Shown in pieces: positions 26,686 through 34,460 of a stretch of DNA of 64,000 bases. The position numbers and the translations under genes were made by a program. Numbering within the stretch: the first letter of the stretch is position 1; each line of letters begins with the position of its first letter. The notes under the pieces are model-generated. The model was not told where the DNA came from, searched no databases, and was given only the letters and a program-made list of their open reading frames with translations. Origin of the DNA: an uncultured Duncaniella sp. (GTDB lineage: Bacteria; Bacteroidota; Bacteroidia; Bacteroidales; Muribaculaceae); contig NZ_CAJTMT010000006.1 in assembly GCF_910577345.1 (NCBI RefSeq), positions 1-64,000 of the forward strand, in the 5' to 3' direction.

Positions 26686-27324
26686 TTAAAATTTATTCAT
26701 TTGGTTGATAAAGTTCAGCATATCGCTGTTGTCGCCGTCCCACGGAATGGAGCCGAGCATTGCGAATCCGCTGAAATTGTAACGCTTAAGTTCGTCAATA
26801 CGTTCAGAAGTGACGCCTCCGAGAGCAATGACGGGTGTAGTTACAGCATCCAGTTGTGAAAGCTCGGTCGGAGTGAAGGCTGACTGATAGCCGGATTTGG
26901 AAATGCTGTCGAAGATTGGGCTGAGTGTCACATAGTCCGATCCGGAATTCTCCTTGACCTCTCCGATGGTGTGGCAGGAGCGGCTTAATGCTCCACGGTA
27001 GTTGGCAGGAGGGGTTGGGCAACGCCTGTTGAGATGCAGTCCGCCAAGGTTGAAGTCGTTGACGAGGTCGAAATGCCCGTGGAGCACGAGGCGCGAATGA
27101 AGTTCCTGCGGAATGGCTTCGATGAGGTTGCGCATCTCCCTGCGGCTTGCGCCTGGGTGACGGAGATGGACGCGATCCCATCCTCCTTCAAGGAGACATC
27201 GTATCATTCCGGGTTCCTTGCGTTCGTCGGGTATTTCGGGTGTGATTGCTATCTTAAACATCGGTTGGAGAGTCAATGATTGTGTATTGAGAACTGGTTG
27301 TGGGGTCGTTATGTGGTAGGCCAT
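26686..27324 (-). CDS. TenI-like / second ThiE-family protein
   Basis: A 212-residue ThiE/TenI-fold protein that differs at several ThiE positions: WDRVHLRHPGASRREM replaces the QLRxKD block, and the loop reads SPIFDSISKSGYQSAF instead of a TTTK-type loop. Such changes resemble TenI, the thiazole tautomerase that aromatises the ThiG product. A start at 27324 has a strong GGAGG seven bases upstream, partly inside the end of thiS; a later Met at 27261 (MFKIAITPE) matches the usual family start better. The tautomerase role is inference from sequence differences and operon position. Confidence 0.75.
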   Translation of the reverse strand: MAYHITTPQPVLNTQSLTLQPMFKIAITPEIPDERKEPGMIRCLLEGGWDRVHLRHPGASRREMRNLIEAIPQELHSRLVLHGHFDLVNDFNLGGLHLNRRCPTPPANYRGALSRSCHTIGEVKENSGSDYVTLSPIFDSISKSGYQSAFTPTELSQLDAVTTPVIALGGVTSERIDELKRYNFSGFAMLGSIPWDGDNSDMLNFINQMNKF

Positions 27325-27327
27325 TTG

Positions 27328-27528
27328 TCAGCCTCCGTAGAAGGCCTTGATGATTACTATCTTGTCACCTTCGGAAAGTTTTTTGCTTCCACGTAACAAA
27401 GCCGGAACCACGGCTCCGTTGAGGGCTGTCGCTATGCCCTGCGGCTTGATTTCCTTTGCGTCGAGTGCATCCTGAATGGTTGCGCCTTCAGGAAGTTCGA
27501 GTGCCACATCGTTGATGAATATTTTCAT
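27328..27528 (-). CDS. thiS: Sulphur carrier protein ThiS
   Basis: A 66-residue ubiquitin-like protein ending in the required Gly-Gly (AFYGG), whose C-terminus is adenylated and thiocarboxylated to deliver sulphur to the thiazole. It begins MKIFINDVALELPEGATIQD and keeps the VPALLRGSKKLSEGDKIVII core. Its first four bases overlap the end of thiD. The usual adenylating partner ThiF is not in this operon or elsewhere in the window. Confidence 0.93.
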   Translation of the reverse strand: MKIFINDVALELPEGATIQDALDAKEIKPQGIATALNGAVVPALLRGSKKLSEGDKIVIIKAFYGG

Positions 27529-28352
27529 ATCTTGCGGTTGGGATTGAAATTTTTGAGTCTGCGGGGAGAGAAGAAGTGGTTGACAGGGCCGTGGCCTTTA
27601 CCTGTGGTAATCCATGAGCCTTCCTTCAAAGCGTGGGTCACATAGAGCTTTGCCATTTTGACTGCATCCGGAAGTCCGTAGCCGAGAGCGAGATAAGAGG
27701 CTATGGCCGACGAGAGTGTGCAGCCCGTTCCATGAGTGTTGCGGGTGTCGATGGCATCGGCGCGCAATTCGATTGCCTCGTCGTTGCCTTCAATGGCAAG
27801 CACATCAATCTTGAAATCCGTGCGGTCGGTATCACCTCCTTTTATAAGGATATTCCTGCAACCCATCTCCCTGAATTTCGCTATTTGCTTCGTGACATCG
27901 GTCTCGCCGGTGAGCGCCTTGGCTTCCATCTGATTAGGGGTAATTATGGTGGCGATAGGCAGAATGCGTCTCACAAGCGTCTCCACTGCTTCCTTTTCCA
28001 GAAGCACCGAACCGGATGTGGAAATCATCACAGGGTCGACGACAAGATTGGCAGGACCGTAATGTTCGAGTCTTTCTGCAACCGCTGAGGCTACCTCTGC
28101 ATTGCAGAGCATACCGATTTTTGTGGCAAGCGGAGGAATGTCGGTCATGACCATATCAATCTGGTCGGCCACAATCGCAGGGCTGACAGGCATGATGGAG
28201 TGGACTCCGGTTGTGTTTTGAGCGGTGATTGACGTGATAGCCGACATGGCATAACAACCTATGGCCGACATGGTCTTGATGTCGGCTTGGATGCCTGCGC
28301 CTCCCGAAGAGTCGCTGCCGGCTATTGTGAGAACTGGGAAATATGTTCGCAT
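27525..28352 (-). CDS. thiD: Hydroxymethylpyrimidine/phosphomethylpyrimidine kinase
   Basis: A 275-residue ribokinase-fold kinase that phosphorylates HMP and HMP phosphate. It contains VLTIAGSDSSGGAGIQADIKT near the start (about 6-26), ITAQNTTGVH, LVVDPVMISTSGS and DTRNTHGTGCTLSSAIA with the catalytic Asp/Cys region. I chose the ATG at 28352 because family members begin just before the TIAGSDSSGG strand; a longer frame upstream would run through the leader. A tail of about 20 residues follows the kinase domain. It is the first gene after the TPP riboswitch. Confidence 0.93.
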   Translation of the reverse strand: MRTYFPVLTIAGSDSSGGAGIQADIKTMSAIGCYAMSAITSITAQNTTGVHSIMPVSPAIVADQIDMVMTDIPPLATKIGMLCNAEVASAVAERLEHYGPANLVVDPVMISTSGSVLLEKEAVETLVRRILPIATIITPNQMEAKALTGETDVTKQIAKFREMGCRNILIKGGDTDRTDFKIDVLAIEGNDEAIELRADAIDTRNTHGTGCTLSSAIASYLALGYGLPDAVKMAKLYVTHALKEGSWITTGKGHGPVNHFFSPRRLKNFNPNRKI

Positions 28353-28599
28353 CGTGCAGATTATATTGTTGGCATATAGACAGATGCTGTCACCGAATCG
28401 GTGATGCATGTATCTGACAAAGCGATGCGGGAAAATGAGTCTGAAAAAACTTCCTCCTTGCCGACGGATAATCAGTCGCGTGGAAACCACACACATCTAT
28501 ATCCGTAACATCTGTCACCGGCGATTTATGATTCACCGTAGATTGAATATTAAAAACTGTCAGGCAGGCTATCGTTCAGCCGACCGTGGATAACAGCAA

Positions 28600-28687
28600 G
28601 GACTTATGCAATCCCTTCGGCGGTACTAACCGCATCAGGTTCGGAGGGTATCATCTCAGCGTCCCAATCGGCACGCACCCCTTTGTC
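28600..28687 (-). ncRNA. TPP (THI element) riboswitch
   Basis: On the minus strand the sequence carries the conserved THI core: GGGTGC, then CTGAGATGATACCC (pyrimidine-sensor side), then CGAACCTGATGCGG, TTAGTACCGC and GAAGGGA. These are the standard J2-4, P3 and P4/P5 elements that bind thiamine pyrophosphate. It sits immediately downstream of the predicted promoter and about 250 bases before thiD, so it should shut off the thiamine operon when TPP is high. The expression platform lies in 28353-28600 and I could not define it. Confidence 0.95.
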
Positions 28688-28691
28688 GCCA

Positions 28692-28723
28692 CAAAGTTAA
28701 TTCATTAAAATTTAATAGCCAAA
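28692..28723 (-). promoter_or_regulatory. Promoter of the thiamine operon
   Basis: On the minus strand TTTG (28723-28720), a 20-base spacer and TAACTTTG (28699-28692) match the Bacteroidetes consensus exactly. The predicted start near 28686 coincides with the 5' edge of the riboswitch. Confidence 0.85.
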
Positions 28724-28762
28724 TAAATTAGCATATCCTTGTAATAAAAAATATGATGCGTT

Positions 28763-28794
28763 TTTGTTGGTTCGGGTAAAATGTTGTAATTTTG
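28763..28794 (+). promoter_or_regulatory. Promoter of the DUF1846 gene, giving an almost leaderless mRNA
   Basis: TTTG (28763-28766), 20 bases, then TAATTTTG (28787-28794): an exact consensus match. The start codon is at 28804, only 9 bases after the -7 box, so the transcript should have a 5' leader of only a few bases. Confidence 0.8.
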
Positions 28795-28803
28795 TAATCC
28801 GTT

Positions 28804-30282
28804 ATGAAATACGGTTTTGACAACGAGAAATATCTCAAGATTCAGTCCGAACATATCAAGGAGCGTATCGCTCAGTTCGGCAACAAGCTTTACCTCGAAC
28901 TTGGAGGTAAACTGTTTGATGACCACCACGCGAGCCGTGTGTTGCCCGGTTTTCAGCCTGACAGTAAGCTGCGTATGCTCAGCCAATTGAGCGATCAGGC
29001 GGAAATCGTTATCGTCATCAGCGCTCTTGACATTGAGAAGAACAAGGTGCGCAATGACCTCGGCATCACATACGACATGGATGTCCTTCGTCTGCGCGAG
29101 GAGTTTCAGAAGCGCGGCTTCCTTGTAGGGTCGGTCGTCATCACTCACTACAATGGTCAGAGCAGTGCTGATGCGTTCCGTCAGAAACTGGAGCGCATGG
29201 GCATCACCACCTATTATCATTACACCATCGAGGGCTATCCGACGAATGTCGACCTCATTGATTCCGATGAGGGGTTCGGCCGCAATGACTATGTCGAGAC
29301 TTCGCGTCCTCTCGTGATTGTGACTGCCCCGGGGCCGGGTAGCGGCAAGATGGCTGTGTGTCTCAGTCAGCTTTACAATGAAAACAAGCGCGGTATTGAG
29401 GCCGGTTATGCTAAGTTTGAGACCTTCCCTGTGTGGAGTCTGCCCTTGAAGCATCCGGTGAATATAGCCTATGAGGCTGCTACTGCCGACCTCAATGATG
29501 TCAATATGATTGACCCGTTCCATCTTGAGGCATACGGCAAGACGGCCATCAATTATAACCGCGATATTGAGATTTTCCCTGTGCTCAACGCTCTGTTCGA
29601 GGGTATCTACGGCGAGAATCCATATAAGTCACCTACGGATATGGGTGTCAATATGGTCGGTTTCTGTATCAATGACGATGAAGTATGCTGCAAGGCTTCG
29701 AAAGATGAGATTATCCGTCGTTACTACACAGCTCTCAACCGTTTTGCCCAGGGTGAGGATAATGAGGCTGAGGTCAATAAAATCGCTCTTTTGTTCAAGC
29801 AAGCGAAGATTGACACATCGTATCGCCGTCCGACAGTTGCTGCCCGCGAACGTGCGGAGCGCAGCGGTGTTCCATGTTCTGCCATAGAGCTTGCCGACGG
29901 TACTATCATTACTGCTGAGACGAGTGCTCTTCTCGGGCCGAGTGCTGCACTGATTTTGAATGCGGTTAAATATCTTGCAGGGATTGACCACTCAATCAAA
30001 CTGATTCCGCAGGATATGATTGAGCCGATTCAGAACACGAAGATAAACTATCTCCGCAGCCATAATCCGCGTCTGCATACCGACGAGGTACTCGTTGCGC
30101 TTTCTGTCCTTAGCACTCATGATGACAATTGCCGCCGGGCGCTTGAAAAGCTTCCTGAGCTGAACGGTTGTCAGGTCCACTCGACTGTCATGCTTGGAGA
30201 GGTTGACCATAAGATTTTCAAGAAACTCGGTGTCGGCCTCACCTGTGACCCCGCAAAGAAGAAAAAATCGGCAAACGGATGA
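28804..30282 (+). CDS. DUF1846 family protein
   Basis: A 492-residue cytoplasmic protein of the DUF1846 family, widespread in Firmicutes and Bacteroidetes anaerobes. It opens with MKYGFDNEKYLKIQSEHIKERI and contains YLELGGKLFDDHHASRVLPG, VTAPGPGSGKMAVCLSQLYN (a glycine-rich, P-loop-like stretch near residue 180) and KTAINYNRDIEIFPVL. The structure of a homologue has been reported to my knowledge, but the reaction is not established; a nucleotide- or cofactor-dependent role is a guess. The length matches the family. It is divergent from the thiamine operon with its own consensus promoter. Confidence 0.88.
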   Translation: MKYGFDNEKYLKIQSEHIKERIAQFGNKLYLELGGKLFDDHHASRVLPGFQPDSKLRMLSQLSDQAEIVIVISALDIEKNKVRNDLGITYDMDVLRLREEFQKRGFLVGSVVITHYNGQSSADAFRQKLERMGITTYYHYTIEGYPTNVDLIDSDEGFGRNDYVETSRPLVIVTAPGPGSGKMAVCLSQLYNENKRGIEAGYAKFETFPVWSLPLKHPVNIAYEAATADLNDVNMIDPFHLEAYGKTAINYNRDIEIFPVLNALFEGIYGENPYKSPTDMGVNMVGFCINDDEVCCKASKDEIIRRYYTALNRFAQGEDNEAEVNKIALLFKQAKIDTSYRRPTVAARERAERSGVPCSAIELADGTIITAETSALLGPSAALILNAVKYLAGIDHSIKLIPQDMIEPIQNTKINYLRSHNPRLHTDEVLVALSVLSTHDDNCRRALEKLPELNGCQVHSTVMLGEVDHKIFKKLGVGLTCDPAKKKKSANG

Positions 30283-30420
30283 TTTTCAGCGTAAAATTAC
30301 TATGATAGGGAACTTTTTTTACCGATAACGCTCAAAATCTTTTTATTATCAATGAAAGTTTTCATGTAATAGTGATAAAAGCAATGTTTTAGATTGCAGA
30401 TATTGGTATGAGACGTTAAA

Positions 30421-30462
30421 TAACAACCTGTTCCTTTGTGTTATCTGAGGAACAGGTTGTTA
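30421..30462. terminator. Inverted repeat after the DUF1846 gene
   Basis: A perfect 15-bp stem (30421-30435, TAACAACCTGTTCCT, with 30448-30462) and a 12-base loop lie between the convergent DUF1846 and GtrA-type genes. No good T-run follows on either strand, so termination efficiency is uncertain. The rest of 30283-30562 shows no gene. The stem resembles the terminator at 34393-34442. Confidence 0.6.
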
Positions 30463-30562
30463 TCTAATTATAGACATAGTCATTACGTCAAGCTTTAAGT
30501 TTCTTCCAATTATCCCTGTAAGAATAATGATATTCGATACATGTGGGGTGTGGCGTCAAACG

Positions 30563-30967
30563 CTATTTCAGACTCTTGGCTGTAAGTGAGAGGCGAACCA
30601 GCACAAAGTTGATAGGTACGCAGATGACCATGGCAGGCAATAATGCCCATTCTGGTGGCATCACATGTGTAAATGCTGCTACGAGTACTGTCTGTAGCAC
30701 AAAGTTCACTATATGGCTGGCAGCAAAAGAAGCAACCTTGTATATGGTAGGACGCGTCCGGAATGTGAAGATGCTCGACATGAAGAAATTACATGCCATG
30801 CTTATGACATAGCTTGCCATAGAAGCTACTGGACTTGGAATACTGCAGGTCGATAATAGAACTATATAGCAGCCATATTGTAGGACTGTGGCTATCCCTC
30901 CGGCGATTATGAAGCGTAGGACTTGAGCTCTCCTTGATTCGGACTTAAGTAAACGGGTAGTACACAT
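30563..30967 (-). CDS. GtrA-family membrane protein
   Basis: A 134-residue protein with four transmembrane helices, the size and layout of GtrA (FIIAGGIATVLQYGCYIVLL as first helix, then YVISMACNFFMSSIFTF with the conserved Asn-Phe, and IVNFVLQTVLVAAF). GtrA proteins are thought to move polyprenyl-phosphate-linked sugars across the inner membrane or assist that step. It is the last gene of a four-gene set after the UbiA-type and HAD genes, which suggests that the cargo is a polyprenyl-phospho-pentose. Local base composition is AT-richer than neighbouring regions. Confidence 0.85.
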   Translation of the reverse strand: MCTTRLLKSESRRAQVLRFIIAGGIATVLQYGCYIVLLSTCSIPSPVASMASYVISMACNFFMSSIFTFRTRPTIYKVASFAASHIVNFVLQTVLVAAFTHVMPPEWALLPAMVICVPINFVLVRLSLTAKSLK

Positions 30968-30970
30968 GGT

Positions 30971-31567
30971 TCATTTTATTTTTGTTGCAAACTTGCAGAA
31001 AGAGAACATTTCGTGGTCGCCTACAGAGTCTCCGTAGGCATAGGTGTCTACTTCAGTTACTTCGGGGAAGGCTTGTTGGATACGCCTTACCTTCTCCGGT
31101 CCATGGCAGTTTAAGGTAGAAAAGCGACCGGTAAGCAGGTCATTACTGTTGTACTCAGCCTCAGTCGACAGTACCTGGTCGATGGCTCGGCTTTCGGCCC
31201 AAGGCCTGATCCATGTGCCTATACTTGCCGATACGATTACGACTTTATGACCCTGTTGTTGGTGCATCTCTATCAATCGCATAGTTTTTGGACATAAATC
31301 TTTCTCTACAACTGTTGCGAAAGAGTGTCCAAGGTCGGTAAATTTCTGCCGTGGCATTCCTTTGAACATAAGACTGAAGAGCTTCCTCTTGGCTTGGGTA
31401 TTGCTTATAGCTCCCAACTTCCAAAGTACAAGCCACGGGGAAGCTATAGCTACGCATAACCATAGACGCACCTTGCCTAAGGCATGGCATCCAAAGGTTA
31501 TGAAGGTGTCATGTCGCGTAATAGTGCCGTCGAAATCGAAAAAAGCGATGGGGGGTTGCTGCATCAT
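30971..31567 (-). CDS. HAD-superfamily phosphatase (phosphoserine-phosphatase-like)
   Basis: A 198-residue HAD IB-type hydrolase. Motif I is FDFDGT (nucleophile D11, acid D13), motif II is VIVSAS, and motif IV is AYGDSVGDHEM near the end. A hydrophobic patch after motif I (LWLCVAIASPWLVLW) is typical of the cap of this subfamily and may touch the membrane. The start at 31567 overlaps the stop of the UbiA-type gene by 4 bases. By position it could dephosphorylate the polyprenyl-phospho-5-phosphoribose made by that enzyme; this is inference. Confidence 0.85.
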   Translation of the reverse strand: MMQQPPIAFFDFDGTITRHDTFITFGCHALGKVRLWLCVAIASPWLVLWKLGAISNTQAKRKLFSLMFKGMPRQKFTDLGHSFATVVEKDLCPKTMRLIEMHQQQGHKVVIVSASIGTWIRPWAESRAIDQVLSTEAEYNSNDLLTGRFSTLNCHGPEKVRRIQQAFPEVTEVDTYAYGDSVGDHEMFSFCKFATKIK

Positions 31568-32448
31568 AGATAGATTATAGTGACGAAAACAAGAATCCAA
31601 AGAACCACGCAAGACTGAATGAATCGGTCGCGCAGCAGTATTTTTGTGGGGCTACCGCTACGCACGTCCACAATCGTCACTTGCAAATAGCGTAGAATGC
31701 CTGCCAGTACAAATACTGAGGTAATGTATACATATTGGCTACCCATACGGGTTTCAACATCGGGTGATACTGTATAGATTATATAGCACACTATGGTTAT
31801 TGCACCGAGCAAACCCAAGGTCTGATTCATGAATTCAAGGTTGTAACGCATGGTGTTTTCACGGGTGATATTACCAGTGGTTTGGCGTATCACCACGTCA
31901 TCGCGTCGCTTGGCAAAGGCAAGAAACAGCGCTATTAGAAAGGTCATGCATACTATCCACGGTGATAGCCAGATACTACAGGCTAATCCTCCGGCACACA
32001 GGCGCAAAACAAAGCCAACGGAGATTATGAATACGTCGATGATGGCGTAGTGTTTCAATTTTATACAATAGGCTAAATTCAGGAAAATATACAATAGGAT
32101 CATACTTACAACGGCAGGTGCGTGTGCTTTTCCCAGAATCAAGCACAACGATAACGATCCTGCTGTGAGCATCCCCATAAGGCCGTATGCGAAAGATGCA
32201 CTCACTTGATTGCAGGCTATGGGGCGCAGCTTTTTCTTTGGGTGCATACGGTCTATGTCTGCATCCAGTATATCATTTAGGCAATAGATTGAACTGGCGG
32301 CTAACGAAAAGGCAAAGAAGGTTATTAACGTCTGTTTCCAGCACCATAAATTCAACATCGAACCGCTGAAAAAGAGGGGAAGTGCCACAAAAAAATTCTT
32401 TACCCACTGGTGTGGACGTATCAGTTTTGCAAGAGAAAGGAGTGTCAT
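31564..32448 (-). CDS. UbiA-family prenyltransferase resembling decaprenyl-phosphate phosphoribosyltransferase
   Basis: A 294-residue protein with about eight to nine membrane helices. It begins LIRPHQWVKNFFVALPLFFSG; the first Asp-rich motif is N58-D59-x2-D62-x-D64-x-D66 followed by HPKKKLRPIA (69-78). RLCAGGLACSIWLSPW and FLAFAKRRDD follow. These are the features of the branch that transfers phosphoribose from PRPP to polyprenyl phosphate (Rv3806c-like), rather than the quinone or heme branches. Together with the HAD and GtrA genes it suggests synthesis and flipping of a lipid-linked pentose. The assignment is by recognised motifs, not by a search. Confidence 0.8.
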   Translation of the reverse strand: MTLLSLAKLIRPHQWVKNFFVALPLFFSGSMLNLWCWKQTLITFFAFSLAASSIYCLNDILDADIDRMHPKKKLRPIACNQVSASFAYGLMGMLTAGSLSLCLILGKAHAPAVVSMILLYIFLNLAYCIKLKHYAIIDVFIISVGFVLRLCAGGLACSIWLSPWIVCMTFLIALFLAFAKRRDDVVIRQTTGNITRENTMRYNLEFMNQTLGLLGAITIVCYIIYTVSPDVETRMGSQYVYITSVFVLAGILRYLQVTIVDVRSGSPTKILLRDRFIQSCVVLWILVFVTIIYL

Positions 32449-33704
32449 ATACCTAACAGTTTTAAGATTTTGATACAGCAGAAATATCCGATTGTGCCCA
32501 GGGGACTTTTCATCATTGCCTCTGTGGGATTATACCAATAAGGGCTGATTCCGATAATGAGCAGAAGTACTGTTATTAGCCCTTTGCTCGGTGGCAACAG
32601 TCGATACAGAGTGGTGTTCAACCCTGCAACGAAGCGCTGCAGCTTTTTTGGTAACATTCGATCAATCACGTCTTTGTCTATCAGAAAGTAAGCTGAAAAG
32701 GCTGTAACTGTGACATATTGAATTAGTCGACCATAGTCGCAGCTTAGCATCGCGAACATTGGCAGCATACATAGATAAAGTGTAAGGAGTAAGGACGAGA
32801 GGTGCGTCTGCTCGGTCATTCCATAGGTAGCTTTTGTGGGCTTGAATGAATTAAAAAAGAATGTGAGAAAGTAATAAACAACTAAAATACATATAGGCCA
32901 ATACACAATGCCGAAACGGGTGCTACCTATGTTCCGGGCTATATGATTGATTATAGTTGATTTAGTGTCCCATGAAAGTGCCCCAATGCTATCCTTCTCT
33001 ATGAAATACAGTGGCGAGCCGTCAATAATGGCGTTCCATGAATCAATGATTGCGTGAGCAGTGTCTAAGTCTCCTTTGTAATAGCACATTACAGTAAAAA
33101 CACCAAGAAGCAACGTCACTTGTAATGAATTTATCACCCTATGTTTGCGCTCTGTTAACAATATCATGGCATAGACAGGCAGTCCCCAAAAAATGAATGC
33201 CTCATGCAGAAACAGGCCAAAGGTAGCCAATAAAAAGGCTATGGCCCGCTTCCATACTGTCGGGGATGTGTTGCGCATAAAGTAGAATATGCCGATTACT
33301 ATACCGTATAGCAAGAAGTCCTTGCGGATAATATATACTACAAAACCGCAAAATACGGGCGAAAGTATCAACCACCAGTTGTAGCCACCTTTATGGAACT
33401 CTCTGAAAAAGAACCATAGGACTAAGACAAAAGCAGTCAGGCAAATAGCGTTGATAGTGTCGTGGGGATGTATGCCCGTTGCAGAGGTAAACCAAAGCAG
33501 CCATTCGCCAATCAGACCTCGTCGCACAAAGCCTCTGGCGAAGTTTATCAAAAACTCAGTATAGCCGTAGCCATCCAGAGTATTATGTAAGAAAATTTCA
33601 AAGGATATGAGGTATAGATTTATGGAAAAGGCCATTACCATAATTCCTCCTATGACTTTTTGCAGAAACGATTTTGATAGCAGATGATTTGTAAACAAGG
33701 ACAT
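32445..33704 (-). CDS. Polytopic membrane protein, GT-C-like candidate
   Basis: A 419-residue protein with about ten hydrophobic helices and charged loops. An early loop contains INFARGFVRRGLIGEWL (about 53-69), and a later one CDYGRLIQY. The large helix count, the Arg-rich first loop and the operon with lipid-linked-sugar genes make a GT-C glycosyltransferase or polymerase using the lipid-linked pentose a reasonable guess, but no diagnostic catalytic Asp/Glu motif can be fixed. I used ATG 33704; an in-frame GTG at 33779 would add 25 residues without obvious signal features. The last four bases overlap the UbiA-type gene. Confidence 0.65.
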   Translation of the reverse strand: MSLFTNHLLSKSFLQKVIGGIMVMAFSINLYLISFEIFLHNTLDGYGYTEFLINFARGFVRRGLIGEWLLWFTSATGIHPHDTINAICLTAFVLVLWFFFREFHKGGYNWWLILSPVFCGFVVYIIRKDFLLYGIVIGIFYFMRNTSPTVWKRAIAFLLATFGLFLHEAFIFWGLPVYAMILLTERKHRVINSLQVTLLLGVFTVMCYYKGDLDTAHAIIDSWNAIIDGSPLYFIEKDSIGALSWDTKSTIINHIARNIGSTRFGIVYWPICILVVYYFLTFFFNSFKPTKATYGMTEQTHLSSLLLTLYLCMLPMFAMLSCDYGRLIQYVTVTAFSAYFLIDKDVIDRMLPKKLQRFVAGLNTTLYRLLPPSKGLITVLLLIIGISPYWYNPTEAMMKSPLGTIGYFCCIKILKLLGI

Positions 33705-34392
33705 TCGATTGATAAAGGAGGCTTCTGATTCCCGTGGAAGCAAAAATTGTTGCGTATAAAAAAGCGTGGGAATCCGCACTCATGCTCTCCCACTGTCTGA
33801 GGCCTTCGCAATGCCCAAAATAGAGAGGTAGAGCAATGCAGAAGCCCACGTATGCAGTCATAGGCCGGATTATAATTCCAGCCAATGCATAACATAAGGA
33901 CGTCTACCATTGCTTTGTCCTGCTCTACTATTGAAAGTTGCGAAGTTTCAGACAGTCAGGATTTAGCGCAAGTAACGCTTTTTCTTTTTTTGTGAAATTT
34001 GAGGCAAGGCCTACTCTTAAGCTGATGCCTTAATGTTGCAAAATTAGCCAATATTTTTGTAATCACAAAATCAATATCCCTTGTAAGAATAGTAACCAAA
34101 AGTCGGTGGAAGTTTCTAAATAAAATGCTTTTTTGAGGATTTTTATAGATGTGCTACGTGGAATAGGAGTAGCAGCTCTATTACCATCTTTTGAAAATTT
34201 CAAAACCCGCAAGTTTCTCTTTATTGCATATAAATAGGATGCGCATATAGCAAATTTAATCCTTGATATCTAACTTCTTTATTATTGACTTATTGGCAGC
34301 GCTTAAGATTGCTATTTCATCATCAAAAAGAGATGGAAGCAAGATGATTTATAGCGTTTGGCTTGGTTTATGTATTGCCAAGATGGGAATAA
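33705..34392 (-). promoter_or_regulatory. AT-rich upstream region of the lipid-pentose operon with a predicted promoter (34039-34069)
   Basis: On the minus strand TTTG (34069-34066), 19 bases and TAATTTTG (34046-34039) match the consensus. The start would be near 34033, leaving a leader of over 300 bases to the ATG at 33704. Short frames in 33600-33910 resemble no protein I know and may be relics. The segment 34070-34392 is AT-rich with no gene seen. Confidence 0.55.
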
Positions 34393-34442
34393 AAAACAAC
34401 AACCTGCTCCTCCGGTTTGTGTGAGGGGCAGGTTGTTGTTTT
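34393..34442 (-). terminator. Intrinsic terminator of the ABC-F gene
   Basis: A 20-bp stem (34393-34412 with 34423-34442, one G-U) has a 10-base loop. On the minus strand it is followed by a T-run (the A-run at 34391-34396). It lies 18 bases after the ABC-F stop codon. Confidence 0.9.
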
Positions 34443-34460
34443 GTCGGTTGGCAGGGCGGG

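Noticed and set aside
33598..33910. Two overlapping short frames upstream of the GT-C-like gene
   Set aside because: Both overlap the start of the real gene in other frames and show no family features; treated as leader or relic sequence.
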